64,000 bases of DNA. It comes from Anisus vortex. Its lineage: Eukaryota > Mollusca > Gastropoda > Planorbidae. Each line of letters starts with the position of its first letter. Positions within the stretch are counted from its first letter, which is position 1. The position numbers and the translations under genes are program-made. Of the stretch, positions 45,527 to 56,286 are shown piece by piece. Where the stretch lies: the NCBI GenBank assembly GCA_949126835.1, contig OX421509.1, positions 10,761,420 through 10,825,419 of the forward strand, read 5' to 3'. Under the pieces are notes generated by a model. It saw nothing but the letters and a program-made list of their open reading frames with translations, was not told where the DNA came from and made no database searches.

Positions 45527-46974
45527 AGACACAGTTTATGTGTATATTACTTACCCATGTCACATCGCTGTTGAAGTTTGTTATATGAAAAGCAGACACA
45601 GTTTATACTAAGACATTGGATTGCACAATCAGTAGTGCTTGTGGCCTTGTCAGATATCCAGGTGTTGAGGATGATATATTGAGGTGTTGCTATTTTATAG
45701 AATTTTGATGAAGACACTTTTGATTCCGCTGTAAAAGCTTGAAATAACAGATGCCAATCTTTATAAATTAGTCACGACACATGGAATTCTAAATCAACTT
45801 AATGCTAGGAACCAATTTATAATATGTAATGAAAAGTATAGTTATGAAAGAAATTAGTCAGGGTTTACACTGAGAGAAAGTGCAAGAATGTCATCCAAGA
45901 CTGGGGGCTAATGCTATAGTCGATGTGGCTGTAAATGTGGCTTTCAATCTGACAAGTGCCGTTAAGAAAAAAAGCTATGTAACTCGAAATGTCACCAAAG
46001 TGGAAGCTGCTCTAATAAATAAAAAATCTAGGATTTGACATTTTGTCTGTAGGCCTATATATATTTGCAAGTACAATAATTTTTTTTTAAGCTTAGCGTA
46101 CGTATTTTTTTATATTTTTTTTATCACCACCATTTTGTTTTTTTATTGTTTGTTATTTATTTGAAATTTTTGTTTAATATAATACCCTCATTTTTTTCAT
46201 GTAGAAAAATATGGACAAAATATTTCTCAAATCGCACGTTCGATTTCCAGCATTATTCATAATGCCCGGGCAATGAAATATTTTCTATATAATTTATCAT
46301 TCTGTCACACCCCATTGGGCACTTTTTAAATTGCACGGGCATTATAAATAATGCCCAATAAATTACATTGACCGTTACATATACACATAAAGGGGCACGG
46401 TGGTCGAGTGCCAGCACGTTCGGCAGGCGTACCGAATATCCTGAGTTCGAATCCTAATGAAGGCTAGTATTTATATCCCGGGTCTGGGGGATTTCCCTGA
46501 GTCTAACCATCTATATATATATAGATAAAAAATTGATATTGATAGAAAAAATGTAGATTACGACCGTCATTGCTACACAGAAAAAGATCAATTGATAAAT
46601 AGGAATGTGTTATAAAGCGTATGACGCAAAAATCTTCTTTTATAGACGGTGCGTCTGTAATATTTAAGACAACGTATTTATGTGTGATGCATACGTTAGA
46701 TATGTGAAGATAAAAATCAATATATGGGTTGAATATATACATAGAAAAGTGGATCTGTTTACAGATAAAACGATAAATATACAGATATTATAACATATAA
46801 GGGGGACAATTGTTAATGGATAACACGATATAGAAAACTGCCCTTAAATATATAAAAGTCACAAAAGACAAAAGTATATCAAATAAAAAAAAAAATGTTA
46901 TACTTACGTAAGCAATTCAAAATAATCCAAAAGTAGTATCTCAATGTACGTTTGGTAAAAGAAAATGTAAACAT
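43166..46974 (-). CDS. C-type lectin gene 3, PAN/apple-like module plus CTLD, five coding exons
   Basis: Exons: 46908-46974, 45555-45737, 44318-44482, 43954-44133, 43166-43296, all phase 1 with GT-AG introns. Product about 241 residues. Exon 1 starts MFTFSFTKR and has a hydrophobic run YYFWIILNCL, a good signal peptide. Exon 2 is PAN/apple-like with six cysteines, including an extra C-x-C (INCVCFSY). Exon 3 ends TARDECR. Exon 4 has FAGKVLWVGLNDLEVE and FRWEDDN. Exon 5 has EPNN, EDC, KLNDEKC and YVCEQPY. EPN together with LND is close to the canonical calcium/sugar site of mannose-type CTLDs, the best site in this cluster. Introns are short and rich in tandem repeats. A 33-bp duplication copies the last acceptor. 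Diverged from genes 1 and 2 but same exon lengths (183, 165, 180). Confidence 0.85.
43288..43353 (-). repeat. Two identical 33-bp copies spanning the exon 5 acceptor of gene 3
   Basis: 43288-43320 and 43321-43353 are identical. Each carries the acceptor (ttacag then gtgaacctaat on the minus strand). Use of the outer copy would start exon 5 at 43329 and add 33 nt without a stop, 11 codons that repeat the GEP motif. Confidence 0.9.
43847..43903. repeat. (AT)n microsatellite in intron 4 of gene 3
   Basis: About 28 AT units, ending 50 bp from the exon 4 donor. Confidence 0.95.
44575..45080. repeat. 46-bp minisatellite in intron 2 of gene 3
   Basis: About ten copies of a 46-bp unit with tttattaaaattagtggcca and acattgaactgtattattat, plus small variants (gtgacc/gtggac, tgtaatg/tataatg). 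Fully intronic. Confidence 0.92.
45245..45475 (+). mobile_element. tRNA-derived SINE family B in intron 2 of gene 3
   Basis: Head catttaaagacatgtgat, A-box-like tagctgattaatcat, B-box-like aggtttgatcctcc, then a tail acgttgggtgatttagcttg. The copies at 59645-59830 (plus) and 49480-49645 (minus) share this order. Confidence 0.55.
45477..45530. repeat. (AT)n microsatellite next to the exon 2 donor of gene 3
   Basis: About 22 AT units, ending about 30 bp from the GTAAGT donor at 45553. Confidence 0.95.
46215..46380. mobile_element. Palindromic MITE-like block in intron 1 of gene 3
   Basis: gcattattcataatgcccgg near 46250 and gcacgggcattataaataat near 46345 form an imperfect inverted repeat around tctgtcacaccccattggg. 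Each arm is itself palindromic (ggcattat..ataatgcc). It could form a hairpin in the transcript. The ends are uncertain. Confidence 0.4.
46390..46500 (+). mobile_element. SINE family A, 5' (tRNA-like) part
   Basis: A-box-like ggcacggtggtcgagtgcc and B-box-like gagttcgaatcct, then aaggctagtatttatatccc and ctggggga..ccctgagtctaacca as at 24880-24930. The 3' half is missing. Confidence 0.55.
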
Positions 46975-47684
46975 GATCTTTTATTGTACAACAATTATAA
47001 TACTAAAATGAATACAAACGAAAAACTTTTATTTCCAATCAAAGATCTGTAAAAATGTTTAGTTTAAAAGAAAACAGTTTTAATAGGGCTTGGGGAGAAG
47101 CACATTTTATTATCTCTTCTTTGTTTATAGCTATGCATTGTTTTTCATTGCCCGTAGATGTATTGTGGTTTTGTGTGTGGTAGGGAGGGGTGAGGCTAAA
47201 GACGTAACTCATTCGTATGTGGCAGTGTGAATATTAATGTTCAAAGATTGGTGGCTTTGTTCACGTGTATACTCACCTTTTTGTTTACTGGTTAAAAATT
47301 AACCACTGAGCATTATTATTTGCTTTGCCGTGTCATGCCAAGATGCCATCGAACGAGGTATCGTGTCAATATGTTAATGGTGACCTCGAGATATTGAGTG
47401 CGTCTAAAATATGTAGTTTTCCTTTTATGTCTGTGGGTTTGTTCATCGGCAAATGTAAAAAACATACCCATTCACAAAAGCCCGCTTAAACATGTGCGTT
47501 TAATCGTGCTTTTGCAGTGCTTACACTATAACAAAGTACTAAAATATAAAGTTAAAAAAGGAATTTTGGGTGTTGGAGTATGTAAGTCTAAAAATTAATT
47601 AGTATGTGTTTCTCATGGCATAACTTCATATACCAAGTTTCATCTCGGTGGAATTACTGGAAGTGGGTCAATAAGCATCTAACC
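46975..47684. other. Upstream region of lectin gene 3, no gene seen
   Basis: It should hold the gene 3 promoter. No TATA box or repeat array like that of genes 1 and 2 is recognisable. The 66-codon frame at 47398 has no domain. Confidence 0.35.
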
Positions 47685-49220
47685 CAGTGATGGCGAACCT
47701 TTGTGAAGCCGCGTGCCCAAAGTGCAATACAAGACCAATTAATTTATTTCAACGTGCCAACACAGCAATTAAAACATACTTTACTTTAGAGAAAAGAAAC
47801 AGCTCATACAGTTGTCCGAACTAATTAACATCTTTTGTCCAAAAAGAATAATAAATTTAAATTAACAGATCTTTGAATGATACAAACAGTATTTTATATT
47901 TAAAAAAAAAACATGAACTGTAGTAAATAAAAAAAAAAAATTATATATTACAATTACTCAATTACAGTTATTACAGTTAACTGTATGCATTTGTCATGAT
48001 TTTGCATAGTTAATGTGATTTTTGATCTTGTTTTAGCATGAAGATGATTCGTCAATCCTTGGTTCATGCTCCGTAACTTTAACAGCGTCACATGCAGCAT
48101 TCGGGTCATCTGTCAGTCTGTTTCTTGTATCAGATTTGATACAATTTAAAGTTGAAAACAGCTGTTCACAAGTATTAAATGACCCAAACAAAGTAAGAAG
48201 TGCAATCCCAAGTGCTTTCATCGACTTGAAATTATTTGGCATAGAATTCCACACTTTAAGGATTTCATCATCAGAGCTACCAACTGTGCGGTCTTTAGCC
48301 ATCCTTTCGCACTCTAGCTTCTCACGCGTTTCACGCAGATAATTGAATTTATTTTTCAAGATAGAGCTTTCTAGAAATTACAATAGCTCCATTTCCAGAT
48401 TTCCTAAATCTAACCACAATAAGCAGGAAAGATCAAGTTCTTCAAATTTGGCTTTATCTGGGAAGTAAGAAAACAGATGGTTGTCTCCGTCTTACGGAAC
48501 TGTACAGATCTATTATTGAAATTCTCCTTTGCAGCTGCTACAGTGTTAGAAAATTCCGTGGCGATTTCCTGATGGTTTGTAGGATTGTCGGTAAATGTTA
48601 TAGAATTTTTAAATGCATTTCTATATTTGGAAAATATTTCAGCTGACCACTTTGTAGGTCTCTTTAAAAAACCTGCAGTTTTCTTTCGAATGTTATAATA
48701 TTACAAAACATCATTTCTACTGTTTTTCCTGAACCTTGCAGTGTTTTTGTTCAGTTCATTGTGAAACTGAACGATTGGGTGTTTTTCTTCTTGAATAAAA
48801 AAAAATGTATGAAACCAGATGCGCCCCTCCCCCACCGTGCAAGGTGCCCTGTGACTAGTAACACACTGAAACAACTTTTTCTGGTTTTAAATCTTGTGCC
48901 ATTAAAGCTTCCATAACAGCATCGTGGATATCTAGTCCTTGTGTTCTTTCAGACAAAGATAACAATGTCGCCAGCTCTTCTCTCATAATGTCACCAACAG
49001 CATAACGCAAATTACAGCCAGCCTATAGGCTTGCATGATTATTTACATCCGTGCTTTCACTCAAGCACATGGAGTATCAGGCAGCCTTTTAAATCGACGA
49101 TCCCATCACTAGCGATGTGGACATAAATAAGCTGCTCCATTTTTGGTAAATGCTCGCGTGCCCACTGAAATGGCTCTGCGTGCCAACTGTGGCACGCGTG
49201 CCATAGGTTCGCCATCGCTG
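47685..49220 (-). mobile_element. hAT DNA transposon relic with both terminal inverted repeats
   Basis: The ends are CAGTGATGGCGAACCT and its inverted partner AGGTTCGCCATCGCTG. Flanks tctaaccc and actaaccc agree at 7 of 8 bases, the size expected for hAT. Sub-terminal GTGCC/GGCAC pairs are present. The minus strand carries transposase remains (48033-48359 and broken pieces to about 49080). Much of the transposase is deleted, so it is inactive. Confidence 0.8.
48033..48359 (-). pseudogene. hAT transposase C-terminal dimerisation region
   Basis: A 108-codon open frame with ALLTLFGSFNTCEQLFSTLN, IKSDTRNRLTDD and NAACDAVKVTEHEPRID, the hATC dimerisation motif (F-S-CE--FS--N-IK---R--L) of ZBED5/GTF2IRD2-like transposases. 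The catalytic region upstream (48360-49080) shows only broken frames, so this is a fragment. Confidence 0.82.
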
Positions 49221-49479
49221 ACTAACCCATACACAAAATCAAACAAAAATAAATATCTCTTACAAATAGCTATACATTTTGTAAAAGCTAAATTCCCCAT
49301 CGATGCCCGGGGGAAAATAAAACAGGCCTGTATCAGCTATAGATTTTTAAAAAATATAAGCTACAATGAACAGAAAGCTATAGATCTAATAATTTTTTCA
49401 AATATTTTTTTCTGGAGTCATTAAGAAAAGTAATTTAAAATAAAAAGTGTAATCGTGTTAAAAATAAGAACGTCTTTTT

Positions 49480-49645
49480 TTTTAACAAAAAGCTAATTTG
49501 ACCGGTGTTGACCGTGGAATTACAATATTTTTTTTATTAATTTAAATTAAAAATAAAATATAAGTATAGACTAACTGGAGAATCGAACCCGGGTATACCG
49601 CATGACAATCTAATACGTTATCCACTCAGCTAGGGAGAACACCAA
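49480..49645 (-). mobile_element. tRNA-derived SINE family B, minus strand
   Basis: On the minus strand: A-box-like tagctgagtggataacgtat, B-box gggttcgattctcc, then cagttagtctatac and a tail ccggtcaaattagctttttg. It looks like a tRNA gene at first, but the shared 3' body with 59645-59830 and 45245-45475 shows it is a SINE. Confidence 0.6.
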
Positions 49646-49649
49646 GAGC

Positions 49650-49725
49650 GCACTGAGCATGCTAAATTTAATAGCATTGATAGAAGCGCTATAAAAAAAT
49701 AACCATTATTATTATTATATAATAC
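49650..49725 (+). mobile_element. SINE family C tail
   Basis: gcgcactgagcatgctaaat through tagaagcgctataaaa and ATT repeats match the tail of the copy at 16160-16235 in the opposite orientation. It abuts the family B SINE. Confidence 0.45.
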
Positions 49726-49870
49726 ATACCTTAAATGTGGCAACGGTTACTTTAAAAATACTGAATAAAACAGAATAAAAGTTTCTATATTTTTATATCA
49801 AGTGATTAAACTCTTAAGGCTTTCCGGGAATTTTAAACATTAACCATTAAATCTCAATGATTATATTTTT

Positions 49871-50255
49871 CTAGTGGCTAATGATAGATTCATCATAAGA
49901 TCCACTGTTTAGACTTTCAGTGTGGCTAATGATAGATTTATCATAAGATCCACTGTTTAGACTTTCAGTGTGGCTAATGATAGATTTATCATAAGATCCA
50001 CTGTTTAGACTTTCAGTGTGGCTAATGATAGATTTATCAAAAGATCCACTGTTTAGACTTTCAGTGTGGCTAATGATAGATTTATCATAAGATCCACTGT
50101 TTAGACTTTCAGTGTGGCTAATGATAGATTTATCATAAGATCCACTCTTTAGACTTTCAGTGTGGCTAATGATAGATTTATCATAAGATCCACTGTTTAG
50201 ACTTTCAGTGTGGCTAATGATAGATTTATCATAAGATCCACTGGTTAGACTTTTA
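49871..50255. repeat. 48-bp minisatellite, 8 copies
   Basis: The unit has gtggctaatgatagatttat then cataagatccactgtttaga. Copies differ at single sites. Because 48 is a multiple of three and the unit has no stop on the minus strand, a 161-codon frame with a 16-residue repeat (NSGSYDKSIISHTESL) results. There is no sign that it is translated. Confidence 0.93.
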
Positions 50256-50284
50256 GTCATCAAAAAGTTGAAGTAAAGTAAAAG

Positions 50285-50590
50285 TACAGTACATATCTGA
50301 CCGAATTGATCTTTGGGCCGGCGAAGCAGCCTACACCATTTCTGTGGCCACGACATACTAGGGGATGTGTGGCCATCACAATGCCCAGCCGCCTATACTT
50401 TACACCAATCATGTCAGATATCCCAACTGATGTCTGGTATACTTGGGGACACCCACCAGTCCTGGAAACAAATCTTAGCCTTCACCAGGACTCGAACTCA
50501 GAGCCTTCAGAACGTCAGTCGAACGCAACGTGTTTACATACACTCAAATTCCATCCGAAATCGATTCGTAGTGGCAACATTAGTCAGTTT
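50285..50590 (-). mobile_element. SINE family A copy, minus strand
   Basis: On the minus strand: B-box-like gagttcgagtcctgg, tgaaggctaagatttgtttc, ggtgtaaagtataggcgg, atggccacacatcccctag, gtggccacagaaa. It has all blocks of the 24850 copy up to the end. Confidence 0.6.
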
Positions 50591-51404
50591 TTCTGAGTGT
50601 TCCTAATGCAAGTGCATATTGTTAACGCTTTTATAATTAAATATTGAAAACTGCCTTATGCTCTTTCAACTATGTGATTCGTGATAAATGTACAGAATTT
50701 TAAGAGCTTGAGCGTAAAGTATTAAAGTATATTGAACAAGAAAATCAATAATTATAAAAACAAATAATTCTGAATCTTAGGAATAAACAGAGTTATTCTC
50801 CTTGAATTCAAAATCATCAATAGCTCGTAAAATAGATGATGGAAAATGCATGTTACATGTTATTTACATTTTTATTTTAGATAAAATTTAACAAAAACTG
50901 AACTTTTTTTCAATCAAGATCTAATGCACTGTTAATTTTTTTTTTTTGCAATATAGAAGATTGTTTTTTATAGAGAAATTAGTTGTCACATCATAAGTTG
51001 TGGCTTTATAGGTGTAGTCTTTTTCACCGATCACAAGAACGCTGCTTGTAGTAACAACGACCTCAGATTAACTCTCCAATTCCAATTAAGGCAAAAAGAA
51101 GATCGAATTCCGAAATTATTTTAAAATATTTTTTCTTCACAAATAAAAACAACGAAAATAGGGCTAAGAGCACACCAGAGATTATATATAGCTAAGTTAT
51201 AATAGTTGGATTTGTCAGATCACAGGTGGCCTCAAGCTATATTAAAATTAATTTGTTTAATAAATGCAAAAAAAAGAAAAAAATTCACGTTTATATGAAT
51301 AAGTAGGCTAAGCCTAATACTCATAGTTGTTACATTTTGATTACAATTTTCTGATTTTTTAAAGTCACTATACTAAAAATAAAATTTAAATGTTTTTGTT
51401 TTTT
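50591..51404. other. Intergenic DNA left of El3, no gene seen
   Basis: AT-rich, with T-runs at 50935-50947. No feature recognised. Confidence 0.3.
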
Positions 51405-51428
51405 CACAATTGCATCTTGTTTCAACAT

Positions 51429-51982
51429 TGCTAGTATGCACTAACAAGGTCAAAGGGAAATGACTCAGGAAAATCAATAGTATAGTACAAGAGTTATGGG
51501 CACTGGGAAGATTGTGAATGTCACAATCTAGTTTGTTCTACTGCGTCTTAGCTTTATAAAGAATGCTTTGCACGTTTTACATGTCTGAGTCTGATCACGG
51601 GGTTTTACATGTCTCAGTCTGATCACGGGGGTAAAACACCGGAGGAAAGTTAGTTGACTCAAATATCTAGCAGCGTATAGACGTATACGTTAGACTCGGA
51701 ATTATACCACATTTTATCAGAATACTAATTCATTTCTTGGACTTATATGATATTATATTATTCATTGGATCTTATATGTGATTGTTGGATGTACTGTGAA
51801 TAATGTATTGTGAGTAATAATAAATAGATATATATTGCTGCGAAGATTTGAATTATCAAGTTTGTTAAACGTACTGTGAAAATAACATTAAAGAAACATT
51901 TAACTCAACTCAATCAACTCAATCAACTCATGATTCTATTAGCCTCCGAAGAACACTAATAATTAAAATAGAATCAATAACA
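51429..51982 (+). repeat. El3 5' LTR
   Basis: TGCTAGTATG to ATCAATAACA, 554 bp. A TATA box candidate tataaa is at 51555-51560 (gctttataaagaatgc). A short direct repeat ttttacatgtct.agtctgat occurs twice near 51577-51628. Confidence 0.95.
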
Positions 51983-51984
51983 AA

Positions 51985-52002
51985 TGGTCGCAGCGGTGAA
52001 CG
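51985..52002 (+). other. El3 putative primer-binding site
   Basis: Two bases after the LTR the sequence reads TGGTCGCAGCGGTGAACG. The TGG start and position fit a tRNA primer-binding site, but I cannot name the tRNA. Confidence 0.5.
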
Positions 52003-53851
52003 GCAACTACTAAACTACTACGCTACAACATAATGAAATGCTTCCACAAGAACAAATCTTAGAAGGTAAAGTCTGATTTTCAAATTGTCAACTCTATCAT
52101 GCAAACTATTCAGCAAACTATTAAACCAGTCAACCTGGTCATAAAATCGTTAGCGAGAACGCTAAAACATCTCTCAGAAAATATATGATTTGCTGGTGGA
52201 TGGCAGAATTTAATGGACGATTTCTAAAGATATTAATCAAGATTTAATCAACACTGTATAAAGCCATATTCAGGGTAACAGGAAACAGAGACACTGCAGC
52301 AAGACTTGTAAAAGTCAGTAGATACATAGGCGGCACAACAGGCAACAAAAAGGTGGGTGCACGTGGCGCTCTACATCTCAACCCACATTGCATTTTTCAA
52401 AGGTGCCGACGCTGGAATTAATAAATTTTTTTCAAGATTATATTTGGATTACGTGGAACGTCGAGAGCTGTCGTATTAATTTATTTGTGATCAATCGTTG
52501 ATCATGAAAAATTGAATTATCATGCAAGGAACATTTTAAACAAAAAGCTTCTGAATCTAGACTCTGTAACATTTTACAATACGCTATGAAACGAAGCAAT
52601 GACGTCACACAAGATGGCGGACACTAGATAAACAAGATGGCGGACACTAGTTCAACTAGAGGTCAACACGTGTGTGTGTGAAATCCGAAGGTAACAAGGC
52701 AATCATCAACGCATAGTATTCACTTAGTCATACTTTGTGAATACCAAGACCTTATTGAAGACAGATTGTACTCTAACGTACATTAATTCAAGAGATTCGT
52801 TTACATTATGCGAATTATAGCTATCTCGCTATACAGTAAAGTTAATTTGAATTAATGTGATGAAGATTGTGTTAATTAATTTAAATCATTCGTACCTGGA
52901 TTAACGTCATGAAGTATGTGTTAGTTAAAATTTAAGCTACTATTAGACCATTCACTTGGATCAAATGGATTAACTTCATCGTCAAGAAGATTCATTGTGT
53001 TACTTAAATACTATTTAAGTTTGATATAATTAACATTTATTTTAATATTATTGATGCCATATGTTTTCTCTCTTTGGTGGTGGTAGTTTAGCATATATCT
53101 CTCAATTTCTAAATCTTACTCTGTCTGTACTCTACTTCTGTTTCTTACAGAGAGATACATGTTAAATGATTCTTTGATAGGGTAATTTCTGTTAGCTGTA
53201 TTGACTTGTTTGTTTTTGTTCAAATATTGAAGTAAAATTATTGTCTTTGTCAATGTTGATAAATATTGTGATTCTAGTGTGAACATTTCCTCTATTACTG
53301 TTGTCCATGCAGCATTTGTGTCTTTAATTAAGATTGTGTTGTGTTTCATTTATTTTAGTTATACATAATTGTTGTTTTGTTTTGTTTTTTAAATATAATT
53401 AATATTATTGGTTCAAGATAACCACTATTATTTCTGATAAATTCTTGATAGAAACAATAACTATCAATTGTTTATAAATATAATTTATGCAAAGGTCAAT
53501 ATTTATGTACACACAATAGAAAATAGTAAATAAGGCATTTTTACAAATATAATAATTGACAATAGTCAACATATACATACAAGTAAAGTAAATTGAAAAA
53601 TAAGAAGAGAAAATAATTTATCAATCAAAATATTATGCTTTGCATTGTTCCAATTCCAAAATGCTTTCAATTATAATAGCATAGTGAATAGAAATAATAG
53701 TATTGCAAGTGTTTAGCTTCAACTTAATAATACATGGTCTACATAATAATTATAAGAATTACATTGTAAATGTCCACTCTATAAATAATAATAAGTAATA
53801 GCATTGTCCTGTACAAAATAATATTTTATTGTTAATGATCAAGAATTAAAT
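52003..53851 (+). other. El3 leader
   Basis: About 1.85 kb without a coding frame of note. It contains a 25-bp direct repeat with caagatggcggacactag at about 52610-52655. It is longer than usual for a gypsy leader. A 77-codon antisense frame at 53116-53349 shows no domain. Confidence 0.5.
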
Positions 53852-56023
53852 ATGGATGTAAAAGTTAAATTAATGTGTGAAGAAGCTAAAGCTTTAGCTA
53901 AGGAATTTGAAATAACAGAAAAAAAAGAATTGCAAGAATTTATAGAAAAGAAAGTAAAAGAGTTAAAAAAGGAATTATCTGATAAAGAAAGAGATGAGCG
54001 TGCAGAAAGTAGGTCACATGAACTTAAACAAAAAGAATTAGAACTTAAACAAAAAGAAATACAATTAAAACTAGATCATGAATTAGAACTAGCTAAATTG
54101 CAACAAAATAGGGTTGAGCATTCAACTAATTCATCTAATAAACATGGCGTTAGATTTAAAATGCAACCATTTGATGGAAAAGAAAAAATTTTAGATTTTC
54201 TAACTCTCTTTGAAACAACATGTAAGGGGTATAACATTCCGCAATCGGAATGGTATATTCATTTAATTCCTCAATTGAAAGACAAAGGAAGGGAAGCATT
54301 AGCTCATATTGATAAAGAGATTACTGATTACACAATAATTAGAGAACAGTTGATAAAAAATTTTATCCATTCAGAGGACTATTATAGACAAAAATTTCAT
54401 TCTTTTTTATTAACTGATAAAATAGAACCAAGAGCTTTTGTCTCTGAAGTGAAATCATTCTTATTAACTTGGTTAGAACTAATCAAAATAGACACAAAAA
54501 ATCCCAATGAAATTATTGAGATGGTAGTAGTAGATAAAGTTTTACAAATGGCTTCCAAACCTTTGTTTACACATATTATGGAGAGGAAAGTAAGAAATAT
54601 TGAAAATTTAATAGATGCTATCTCCAATTTTAAAGATAGTAATCCCAATGTAGAACTTACTAAACAGACTCAAACAGTAAATACCATGCAAAATAGAAGA
54701 CATAGGAGCTATTCACCTAATAGAACAAATAGTCAATATGGTAGAAGAAAAAACTATGGTAATGAAACAAATACAAACAGACAAAATCTTAGATGTCAAT
54801 TTTGTAATCGTTATGGGCATATAGACAGATTTTGTGGTTTCAGAATAAAACATTTAAGTAACAGGTATAGACAAAATGAAAATAGCCAAAATAATCAAAA
54901 TTTTCAAAATAAAAACTTTACAAGACAGAATTTTCCACAAGGAAATCAAAATCAAAACTTTACAAGACAGAATTTTCCACAAGGAAATCAAAATCAAAAC
55001 TTTACAAGACGGAATTTTCCACAAGGAAATCAAAATCAAAACTTTACAAGACTGAATTTTCCACAAGGAAATTCTACAAATCAGCATGTTACCAATCCAA
55101 ATTCTGAAAATCAAAATTTTCAGAATAGAAATAAAGGCAATACAAATAATCCTACTACTCACAGAAACAATGTAATATTTGAGAATAAAGGTCAACTGAT
55201 CTTATTCCCTGCATATGTTGAGGAAATACGTACCTATTGTCTAAGGGATACTGGGTCATCTCTCACTTGTGTAGATGAGAGGATTATTCCTACTCATAAA
55301 GCCAAAAATATCTTAAGGATAGAAACAATTAAACTAGGTAATGGATCTATGGTTAGTTGTCCAATCACTACCATACAAATTGATACTCCTTGGCTTACAG
55401 GAATTACTGAAGCAGCAATTTTAAAAAATTGTGTTGCTCCCCTGATAATAGGTAATACATATGGAGTAAAACAGGACAATAGTTTTGAAATATTTCAACA
55501 ATGGATGGATCTTAAATCCACAGATTTAAACTTAAAACCTGTAATTTTGTTAGAAAATAATCAACTGGGAGATTTATCACAAGATGAATTCGGCCCTGCC
55601 TTGCAAACTGTCAGTTTTTTACAAACACTAGGCAAGTCAGACAGTAGCATTATTAATGACACACCTAATATAGATATACCTATAAACAAAGTGAAAGAAA
55701 ATCTAATGCCTAAATGGAATGGTACAGAGAAATTGAATCAATATATTGAAAGGTTTGAAGAACAATGTGAAATAAATAATATACCTAAACAATTGCATGC
55801 CATATCACTGTGCAAACATTTAGAAAATCACAAAGCAATATACAATATTGCAGAGAAAGAAATCAATGACTTTCAAACATTGAAAACAAACATTTTAGCA
55901 TATATTGATACTACTCAAAAGAAAACTGAAACACAAATGAAAAAACGTGAACAGATTAGCTTAAATAGTATGCCTTTTGATGAACAAACTTTAAAAAATG
56001 AACAAAAACAAGATGAAAGATGA
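53852..56023 (+). CDS. El3 gag-protease with a second capsid-like domain
   Basis: 723 codons from ATG. By residue: 1-85 Lys/Glu-rich coiled coil with the KEFEITEKKELQEFIEKK motif of SCAN-like gags; 100-190 capsid N-domain (MQPFDGKEKILDFLTLFETTC); 190-290 capsid C-part; CCHC knuckle 313-327 (CQFCNRYGHIDRFC); four tandem 14-residue repeats of the type QNFTRQNFPQG at about 353-408; protease with DTGSS near 465 and LIIGN near 530. Residues about 612-690 then repeat the capsid N-domain pattern (MPKWNGTEKLNQYIERFEEQC, NNIPKQ, EINDFQTLKTNILAYI). The frame ends in an ATGA overlap with the integrase frame. Confidence 0.88.
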   Translation: MDVKVKLMCEEAKALAKEFEITEKKELQEFIEKKVKELKKELSDKERDERAESRSHELKQKELELKQKEIQLKLDHELELAKLQQNRVEHSTNSSNKHGVRFKMQPFDGKEKILDFLTLFETTCKGYNIPQSEWYIHLIPQLKDKGREALAHIDKEITDYTIIREQLIKNFIHSEDYYRQKFHSFLLTDKIEPRAFVSEVKSFLLTWLELIKIDTKNPNEIIEMVVVDKVLQMASKPLFTHIMERKVRNIENLIDAISNFKDSNPNVELTKQTQTVNTMQNRRHRSYSPNRTNSQYGRRKNYGNETNTNRQNLRCQFCNRYGHIDRFCGFRIKHLSNRYRQNENSQNNQNFQNKNFTRQNFPQGNQNQNFTRQNFPQGNQNQNFTRRNFPQGNQNQNFTRLNFPQGNSTNQHVTNPNSENQNFQNRNKGNTNNPTTHRNNVIFENKGQLILFPAYVEEIRTYCLRDTGSSLTCVDERIIPTHKAKNILRIETIKLGNGSMVSCPITTIQIDTPWLTGITEAAILKNCVAPLIIGNTYGVKQDNSFEIFQQWMDLKSTDLNLKPVILLENNQLGDLSQDEFGPALQTVSFLQTLGKSDSSIINDTPNIDIPINKVKENLMPKWNGTEKLNQYIERFEEQCEINNIPKQLHAISLCKHLENHKAIYNIAEKEINDFQTLKTNILAYIDTTQKKTETQMKKREQISLNSMPFDEQTLKNEQKQDER

Positions 56024-56286
56024 AAATTGAGTCACAACTTGGTAAAGAAAATTTTAAACAAGGACAAATGAAATTAATTAATGGAATTCTTTGTAGGATA
56101 GAAACAAAAACTAATATAACTCAAATAGTTGTGCCAAAATCTTTGACAGTGCAAATAATGAAAATTTCGCATGATAATGCATTAGCAGGTCACTTAAGTA
56201 CAAAAAAAACTTGTAACAAAATCAAAAACAACTTCTGGTGGCCCAATTTAGAAAAGGATTTGAAAACGTACATAAAAAGTTGTTAA
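56020..56286 (+). CDS. El3 integrase, N-terminal zinc-finger part
   Basis: 88 codons, -1 relative to gag-protease, beginning at the ATG of an ATGA overlap. It holds IVVPKSLTVQIMKISHDNALAGH, FWWPNLEKDLKTYIKSC, i.e. both histidines and the first cysteine of the HHCC finger. It stops one codon after this Cys. The second Cys is found in the next frame at 56287, so a one-base loss near 56283 split the finger. Whether the upstream -1 shift is programmed is open: the only stretch open in both frames is 56002-56023, and no standard slippery heptamer is seen there. Confidence 0.8.
   Translation: MKIESQLGKENFKQGQMKLINGILCRIETKTNITQIVVPKSLTVQIMKISHDNALAGHLSTKKTCNKIKNNFWWPNLEKDLKTYIKSC

Noticed and set aside
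49565..49640. Possible tRNA gene on the minus strand
   Set aside because: A and B boxes are present, but the acceptor and anticodon stems do not pair and the 3' body is shared with two other loci, so it is a SINE.
53116..53349. 77-codon antisense frame in the El3 leader
   Set aside because: No domain and no similarity to El1 or El2. Antisense to the element.
55990..55996. T TTA AAA heptamer in the zero frame as a -1 frameshift site in El3
   Set aside because: After a -1 slip the next codons run into TGA at 55999, so it cannot join gag-pro to integrase.
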